From: Bacteroidales bacterium
GTDB lineage: Bacteria; Bacteroidota; Bacteroidia; Bacteroidales; S143-33
DNA: 6,786 nt
Assembly: GCA_027083655.1 (NCBI GenBank)
Contig: JALWNS010000126.1
Span: forward strand, 1 to 6,786
Direction of reading: 5' to 3'
The translations under genes and the position numbers were made by a program. The notes under the pieces are model-generated. The model was not told the DNA's origin. It saw only the letters and a program-made list of their open reading frames with translations, and did no database searches. This document shows positions 6,056-6,786 of this stretch, in pieces; positions within the stretch are counted from its first letter, which is position 1; each line of letters opens with the position of its first letter.

Positions 6056-6786
6056 CTAACGGAACTTCGGGCGACGGTAGCCGCTGTTTTTTTTTATTGT
6101 ATAATAAACGTGGACTAAAAAGAATAAGTAAGCATCATTATACTCAGGATTACCACGTCCTACTTTGCCTGAATGGTAAGGCTCTGCAGGCCCCCCAATC
6201 TCTCCTGTTTCATAACTAAGAACCTCCAGGTGCCTATCTGCAAAATAATGCCATATTTGGGGATCTACTCCAGCTGGATAACTCAGATCTGGAAAATCAT
6301 TATAATTGAAATATCTATCGTGTGCATCGTCCAGGTAATCTGTAGAGGTATAACGATTGGAAAACTCCACTCCTATAGACCACTGACGGTTAATATTATA
6401 CTTAGCTCCTATCCCCATAGATATAAATGCAGCAAACTGGCTATATGGCTCGGGGGTATGCAATACTTCTGTTGGATCATAATAATTGGTGTACGTTATA
6501 TTAGCATACTGGCCTTCAGTACCCAAAGGCCTTAGAGCATACCATTTACCGTCTTCTAGGTTTTTTGCCTTTGGATTATAATAAAACCCACCGAAGCCAA
6601 AGAAAAGGTATGCCGCTATATTTCTAATACCTCCAAGACTAGCAAAAGCATAACGGGGAGTGACTTTTTCCTTAAGAAAGTAATATTCAAACTGGCCTCC
6701 TAGCTCTATAACAGGGGACTTAAAACTAAGATTTCTGGCTCGACGGCCTGTATGACCGGAAGCCGCATCATTACCTGATATTATAG
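6056..6786 (-). CDS. DUF6089 family outer-membrane barrel protein, 5' end outside window
   Basis: The open frame runs without a stop from the TAG at 6056-6058 to the window edge, giving 242 whole codons; the start and signal peptide are missing. A TTG at 6524-6526 is an internal codon, because family motifs continue upstream of it. Visible in order: RARNLSFKSPVIELGGQFEY (about 6745-6684), a LFFGFGGFYYNP strand pair, LRPLGTEGQ (about 6535-6512), SMGIGAKYNINRQWSIGVEF, TDYLDD (near 6328-6345), and a late KVGRGNPEYNDAYLFFLVHVYY segment before a basic tail. The RNLSFKS, PLGTEGQ and TDYLDD signatures mark the longer type of DUF6089 protein. Relative to the gene downstream it has extra loops, notably about 45 residues between TDYLDD and the last strand, and lacks the Cys-containing tail. 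Function is unknown beyond a probable outer-membrane barrel, possibly connected with type IX secretion or envelope assembly. Confidence 0.83.
   Translation of the reverse strand, partial: IISGNDAASGHTGRRARNLSFKSPVIELGGQFEYYFLKEKVTPRYAFASLGGIRNIAAYLFFGFGGFYYNPKAKNLEDGKWYALRPLGTEGQYANITYTNYYDPTEVLHTPEPYSQFAAFISMGIGAKYNINRQWSIGVEFSNRYTSTDYLDDAHDRYFNYNDFPDLSYPAGVDPQIWHYFADRHLEVLSYETGEIGGPAEPYHSGKVGRGNPEYNDAYLFFLVHVYYTIKKNSGYRRPKFR

Noticed and set aside
6056..6526. A shorter 156-residue version of the upstream DUF6089 gene starting at a TTG codon
   Set aside because: The same frame stays open to the window edge and carries conserved family motifs (RNLSFKS, GFGGFYYNP, LRPL) upstream of the TTG, so the TTG is an internal leucine codon and the gene is simply cut by the window.
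6173..6535. Plus-strand open frame of 120 codons opposite the partial DUF6089 gene
   Set aside because: It is antisense to conserved DUF6089 motifs (PLGTEGQ, TDYLDD), with no supporting signals.

Overview
The window looks like the chromosome of a Bacteroidota bacterium, most likely of the order Bacteroidales. It is AT-rich, and every supported gene lies on the minus strand, so transcription runs from high to low coordinates. Four things point to this phylum: the gene order uppS, bamA, ompH/skp, ompH/skp, murI; the DUF6089 (PorG-type) proteins next to it; a perfect TAnnTTTG promoter element; and translation starts with A/T-rich leaders instead of Shine-Dalgarno sites. Genus cannot be set from this sequence.

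Layout in the direction of transcription. (1) 6786-5370 holds two tandem DUF6089 genes. The first is cut by the window edge and lacks its N-terminus. The second is complete and is the better positional and size match to porG, an outer-membrane component of the type IX secretion system. (2) 5369-5224 is a control region, with a strong intrinsic terminator closing the DUF6089 unit and then a Bacteroidota promoter about 28 bases upstream of uppS. (3) 5223-28 holds uppS, bamA, two ompH/skp genes and murI. Gaps of 9, 19 and 23 bases separate the first four genes. A 57-base gap before murI holds a perfect 31-base palindrome.

The genes form an envelope-building set. UppS makes the C55 lipid carrier used for peptidoglycan and surface polysaccharides. 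BamA inserts beta-barrels into the outer membrane, and the Skp/OmpH proteins escort unfolded barrels across the periplasm. MurI supplies D-glutamate for peptidoglycan. The DUF6089 proteins are predicted small outer-membrane barrels, at least one probably tied to type IX secretion.

I see no mobile element, CRISPR array, RNA gene, phage gene or defence system, and no stretch over 300 bases without a gene. The window is largely a conserved core locus. The points most worth a second look are the intergenic palindrome before murI, the tandem DUF6089 pair, the compact terminator-promoter junction and the two divergent Skp paralogues.
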